Below the pieces are notes generated by a model that saw only the letters and a list, made by a program, of their open reading frames with translations, was not told the origin of the DNA and ran no database searches. DNA of 64,000 bases from NCBI RefSeq assembly GCF_000315625.1, contig NW_005434660.1, positions 302,768 through 366,767 on the forward strand, read 5' to 3'. Source of the DNA: Guillardia theta CCMP2712 (Eukaryota > Cryptophyceae > Pyrenomonadales > Geminigeraceae). Below, piece by piece: positions 59,758 to 64,000 of the stretch; the stretch's first letter is position 1, and each line of letters begins with the position of its first letter. Position numbers and translations under genes: made by a program.

Positions 59758-60225
59758 ATGGAAGATGAATGGACTTTAGCAAAAGTCGTTTCGCCGGATG
59801 GTTCAAAGGTGAGAGGCAAGTGAAAACGATGGCATCGCTAACAGATGAGACAGGAATATGTAGATGCTGACAAACAAAAAAACTTGAATCTGTTGAAGGA
59901 CTACGTAAACAAGACTTGCAGGATCACTCTGATTGTAACTTTAAGTTCTTTGCTAATCGGGTTGACTTACCAATCGCTCCTTCCTTCAGGATGGACGGGT
60001 TGTTTCAGGCCTTCTCATCTGCTTCGATTATCAGGTGTGCACGGCTCATCCCATTCCAGCTGATCATGTGAACTGCTTTCATGGCGGATGCTTGTGATTG
60101 TAAACTTCAATTTCCATGACATCAGGTCCATGTTGCAGGGAAATGTCCTAGTGAACAATGCTTCTGAAGAATCCACCAAGATGTCATCGTCGGGATCAGA
60201 GACAAAAGTTGTATATCTCCTTTGA
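59758..60225 (+). CDS. NAA38: NAA38/LSMD1-like Sm-fold protein (NatC auxiliary subunit)
   Basis: Exons 59758-59808, 59854-59934, 59990-60034, 60139-60225; 87 aa, in frame. The Sm fold is readable: Sm1 region LLKDYVNKTCRITLIDGRVV, SGLLICFDYQ, and Sm2-like GNVLVNNASEE. The CFD...GN..L sequence with a following acidic cluster is closer to LSMD1/NAA38 than to spliceosomal LSm proteins. NAA38 assists the NatC N-terminal acetyltransferase at ribosomes. An alternative acceptor at 60125 would end in VHVAGKCPSEQCF and destroy Sm2, so the 60139 acceptor was chosen. Confidence 0.82.
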
Positions 60226-60464
60226 GCTTTCTTCAGATTGACGCGCATATTGCAGGAAACGCGATCTTTGGGAATGATTATGGTTCTTTCTTGAGTTACC
60301 GAGAACCGCTCTGACTATAATGTAGGTCAAACCGCAACATCTCGTCAAGTTTGAAGTAGGACAATTATCAGATTCACCTAGTCTATGTGATGATTCAGTT
60401 TGTTTATGACGATAAGGTACACTAAACGATTCTTGGAAAGCAGTTTAAGAAGGAAGAAATGAGA
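60226..60464. other. short convergent intergenic
   Basis: Separates the convergent NAA38-like gene and the 550-aa unknown gene. No feature seen. Confidence 0.5.
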
Positions 60465-62171
60465 CTAATCATCTGGGCTAAGCTCAAAATCAGGGCGATG
60501 ACTTCGCCCGATGTACCCCGATTGCAATCGATTTCTATTCTTCATCATCAATTCCACATCAAAAATGTATCTGAGAAAAATCCCAGTGAGTAAAACATGA
60601 AGAAAGCTTACTAATAGCACTCACCTGTAAGAGTACATGAAATCTCTCTTTCCGGGATCAGTCTTGCGCGGTCCTCGCATTCCTCTCATTGGTTTGATAC
60701 CAATCTGACGCAAGATTTCGTACACAGGACCAGTAGGTTCCTTAATGTTCGTCTTTCCATTCACGAGCCAGCAGCGATTTTCATCTTCCAGCACCATCCT
60801 CCTGATCTCCATATTGAAAACTTGAAGCTCGTGCACTTGTATCTCAGAGAAACCCAGAATACAATTTCCTCCATCGTCCTTAGATTTCACTAGTTTCAAA
60901 ACATTTTTGCTTTCCAATTGAATAAGGAGATGCATCAAATCCTTCATCCTGTTCCTTGCGTTGGGTTTGACATGAATCCCCAGAGTTTCTTTCGCAAGCC
61001 CTTCAAGTGCAATATCAGCTTCGACTGCTCGGGAGCTCAGAATAGATGACGAAGATGGCGAGCCTGAGGCTTCTGACGCGGGGTGATACTCGCAAGGTCG
61101 AACTGGTTGAAAATTGTCTAGGCTATTGTTCACTTTCTCTTTGAATTCTGGCACTTCAAAAGCTGTTGGCGGGCATGGCTTGGCCAAACCTATCAAAGAA
61201 TCAATCGCTTTCACAGAAAATTTGTCTGGTTCACCTGTTAGCGAAGCCCACACAGGTATGGACATGCCAGCAGAAAAGATTGAGTCTTCTTCGTCGTCAG
61301 CTTTGTTGTTCACAACAGCTGAAGAAGCAGAAGACGCAGGATGATGAAGAGGCTCCTGTCGTATAGCTACACTTTGTGGAATTGCGAAGCCAGAAAAATT
61401 GATATCCTGTTTGGGAGCATCCTTTGATTTCATCTCCGAGTTTACACGATTAGACTTAGCAGGTTGCACGATGTGAAAATTTCCGAAAGAAATGTATGAT
61501 TTTCCTTCACTAAGAGGCATGCTTGTTGGCACATTGAGTTGTTGAGGCTTGGATTGGAGTGGCTTGGAGGGGAATTGAGAAGCTTGTTGTTGAAACGACA
61601 TAGGCTTTAGGAAATCCTTGTTTTCCGAGAATTGCAATGAAAGAGGCATCTGTACAAAAGGATAGGAATTATCAGTCGAGGCCTTACCCATCTGGGCTTT
61701 CTTGTTTCTTGGCCTCCTTTGCTTGACTGGTTTCGCTGTTTGGGTTGCAGGAACTTTTGAAGGAGCGCAATTAATCTGAACTGGCCTTGCAATCGCAGTG
61801 TAGATGGGGTTGAGTACGGCGTCAACTTCATGGGATGGCGCTTCGCCCAGCAGCGCCGCAGCCACGGTACCCAGATGAGATATTCCAGATAACCTAGGTC
61901 GTTTTTCGCTACAACAGCTTTCGAATTCATAAGGTGAATTCCCATCATTCTCTTTCTTCTTGGGAACCACATTGAATGCTGAATTCCGTGAATGCTGAAA
62001 GGGGAGGAAAAGACTGTTCGATCCCATGTCAAACTTAGTCTCGTTTTCTAACTTCATCATAATTTCTTGATGTTGCAAAGCTTGGACAGAAGGCAATTTG
62101 TCACCAGCGTAGAATAAATTCCGCAGTTGGTGAAGCTGCTGATCGGGAGTTTCTTTGAGAACGTCTACCAT
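60465..62171 (-). CDS. unknown 550-aa protein, mostly disordered with conserved-looking C-terminal domain
   Basis: Exon 1 62171..60625 and exon 2 60570..60465. Splicing removes the apparent stop after DFMYSYR and adds 35 residues ending FELSPDD. The N-terminal 380 residues are Ser/Gln/Pro-rich with a basic patch (KQRRPRNKKAQMGK) that may be a nuclear signal. Residues about 390-550 look folded: DIALEGLAKETLGIHVKPNA, MKDLMHLLIQLESKNVLKLV, EIQVHELQVFNMEIRRMVLE, EPTGPVYEILRQIGIKPMRG. No known family is recognised. The near single-exon structure is unusual among its neighbours. Confidence 0.75.
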
Positions 62172-62479
62172 TGTTGCTTGATTAAGATGTGATGCTGATC
62201 AGAAATTTTTCCGTTTGCCCCTACACTTTGTCTGCCGGGGCCTGCACAAAGCGCAAAAGTTGTTCCAACCGCGGTTGCAACCAAATGGGTAAATTGCAAA
62301 GGAAACGATGAATCCAGGGAAGGAATCAATCAATGAGAAGCTTGTCTTGCTTGCACGATGTTGTTGGGGCTCGGGTCGAGTCTCCAAAGCAGCCGCTCTC
62401 CTTTCTCTCTTGCTCAATCCTTCAGCTGCGCGCGTGAGGTAGGAGCTCAGCACTTGCCGCAAAGGAGGTACCCTTGTTG

Positions 62480-63990
62480 ATGTATGACCCACCCCACCCC
62501 ACTCCTAGCGCAATCTTTTTACTTTCATGTTCGGGAAAACTGGGGTGCTACTCGGCTATCCCAGGGGTGCAATTGGCTCCACCCCACTACCGACTGGATA
62601 ATTTCTCCTACCCCACCCTGGAACATTCCTTGCAAGGTACTAATACTCACCCCTTCCTCCAAACTTGTTGACGGAATTGACTGCCTCCACCACCCACCCG
62701 GTCTCCCCCGGAAGCTTCCACCCTCTTCCTCCCCGAAGGTGTACCACCCCTTCCACGGAACCCCCCATCACATTAACGGGTAGCCCGGCAACTTAAGTCA
62801 CTTTTTTCACCCTACTACCACCCGTTCTAGAACACTCCTGCCCACCTATAAATCCTACAGCTCATTCGGGCCCCTTGGCTCAACCACCCCTACCCTATAT
62901 TCCCCCTGTTCCCTGTTCCTACTGAGGACCTCTGTCTACCCCACCCTCTTAGGCTGGTCAACCTCCTCCAGCTTGAATTTACTTCCACGCATACCCATCA
63001 CTGTGCTACCCCACCCTCGTCCACTTTACATGGTCGTTTGGCCCCACCTATCACTTCCCTTGTCCTCTTTCCAGCGTCCTCCAGCTCATGTGACGGCAAA
63101 CCCGCTGTGCCCCTCTCGGCCTCCCACCCTGCCCACCTGGCTCCCGTTCCCCTTGACACAAGCGGATTCAGACCACCCTACCCGTTCCTTTGTGCTTGAG
63201 TCCGCTACCCCTGCAAATCTAAAACTACGATCGAAAGACTAGGACCCCCACCCCTCAGCTCTATTCTTTGCTTTCCCAGTCATCTGCACCCAAATACTCC
63301 CTACCCTTGTTGGAAGGCACCGGAAATTACCGCAAACATATACAGAGGTAGGTACCCCCGTCAGTCGGATTGATATGAATATGAGTGTTTTCAGATTGCT
63401 GAGAGCCGGACTTTTTAAAATTCTGCCCGCTTACCCCACCCCCATGTGTTCCTTTGTTTTAACTAAAAGAAAGAAACCGCATATCCTGCTTTACCCACCC
63501 TACCGATCAGCAGAAGGGCAAGGACCCCCTGAACCAAATCTGCCCCTAGCAACGATGGTTGCACACAAGAGTCCCGATTGGGTGGGGTCATGCCGGAGAC
63601 CTGCGAGTACGGGTACTTCCTCACATATCTGCACCGACTCGGGTTTCGCCGAAAATGTTCCATTCCGTTGCGAGCGTACGGATGGGTGGGGTATATTTTG
63701 ACTCAAACTGTAGGGTAGGGTGTTGATGTTCGAGGGCGCTCCATAGCTCCTGGTTTACCAAAGAAAATACAAAAAATCATTTTACAACTTCTTTTAGAGA
63801 GTATCAGCTATTTGCGTACCCCTGCATTAAATAAGTGGTCAAAAAGACGGGTGGATAGGTGCCGAGTCTGCCCCTGATGCTGACATTTTTTTTTCTGAAA
63901 ATTATCGAAACACTGGGGTATTAAAAAGATATAGACGAGTTGGTCCGATTAGGAGGGTGGAAAGGGGTGGGGTCATGGGATAAAACTTAT
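62480..63990. repeat. C-rich strand-biased tract, about 1.5 kb
   Basis: From 62480 to about 63560 the + strand is dominated by CCACCCC/CTACCCC words. The bias turns to G-rich words (gggtggggt, ggtaggg) from about 63580 to the end. No gene seen; the open frames are Pro/Thr/Ser composition artefacts. Confidence 0.6.
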
Positions 63991-64000
63991 TTGAACGGGG

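Noticed and set aside
62480-63701. Several 65-108-codon frames
   Set aside because: They sit in the C-rich tract, are Pro/Thr/Ser-biased, overlap on both strands and resemble no family.

Overview
The window is eukaryotic nuclear DNA, most likely from a cryptophyte alga (a Guillardia theta-like nucleus). Genes are dense and lie on both strands. Most are cut by many short introns (about 40-90 nt, GT-AG with some GC-AG). Two predicted plastid proteins (left edge and 58.6-59.5 kb) start with a signal peptide followed at the predicted cleavage point by Phe, the hallmark of targeting to red-alga-derived complex plastids. One 100-base N gap (42532-42631) shows it is a draft assembly.

Layout. 0-7.6 kb: VTE6/DUF92-type phytyl-phosphate kinase (5' part), RWP-RK protein, an unknown single-pass membrane protein, peptide deformylase, HMG-box protein. 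7.6-13 kb: mostly non-genic, with two GC-rich islands and G-rich tracts. 13-17.2 kb: small unknown gene and a 20-exon GT4 glycosyltransferase whose model I could close in frame at every junction. 17.7-20.5 kb: GC island, minisatellite, MIB/HERC2-like fragment, microsatellites. 21-23.1 kb: GET3 ATPase. 23.5-27 kb: SANT/Myb-like gene and unknown ORFs. 28.6-29.8 kb: broken CDC7-type kinase beside a GC island, followed by a 137-bp tandem repeat with long hairpins. 31-32.4 kb: unknown AT-richer coding-like stretches. 33.9-36.7 kb: LITAF-domain protein and an S4/RsuA-family pseudouridine synthase. 37.7-42.1 kb: EDEM-like GH47 protein convergent with an MFS transporter. 43-47.3 kb: unknown ORFs. 47.4-49.9 kb: Golgi-type GT4 glycosyltransferase. 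51.3-52.5 kb: DUF3119 protein. 52.6-55.9 kb: WW-domain protein and a BAR-like coiled-coil protein with a PxxP tail. 56.5-58.4 kb: mitochondrial 3-hydroxyacyl-CoA dehydrogenase. 58.6-62.2 kb: unknown plastid protein, NAA38/LSMD1 and a 550-aa unknown protein. 62.5-64 kb: C-rich non-genic tract.

There is no operon logic: neighbours are unrelated housekeeping, organellar and secretory genes. The distinctive non-coding component is a set of nine CCGG/GGCC/GATC-rich islands, often flanked by strongly strand-biased G- or C-rich tracts. Two or three of them share an AT-rich core word. One island abuts a kinase pseudogene that has lost its N-lobe. The hairpin tandem repeat and these islands are the best candidates for something undescribed.
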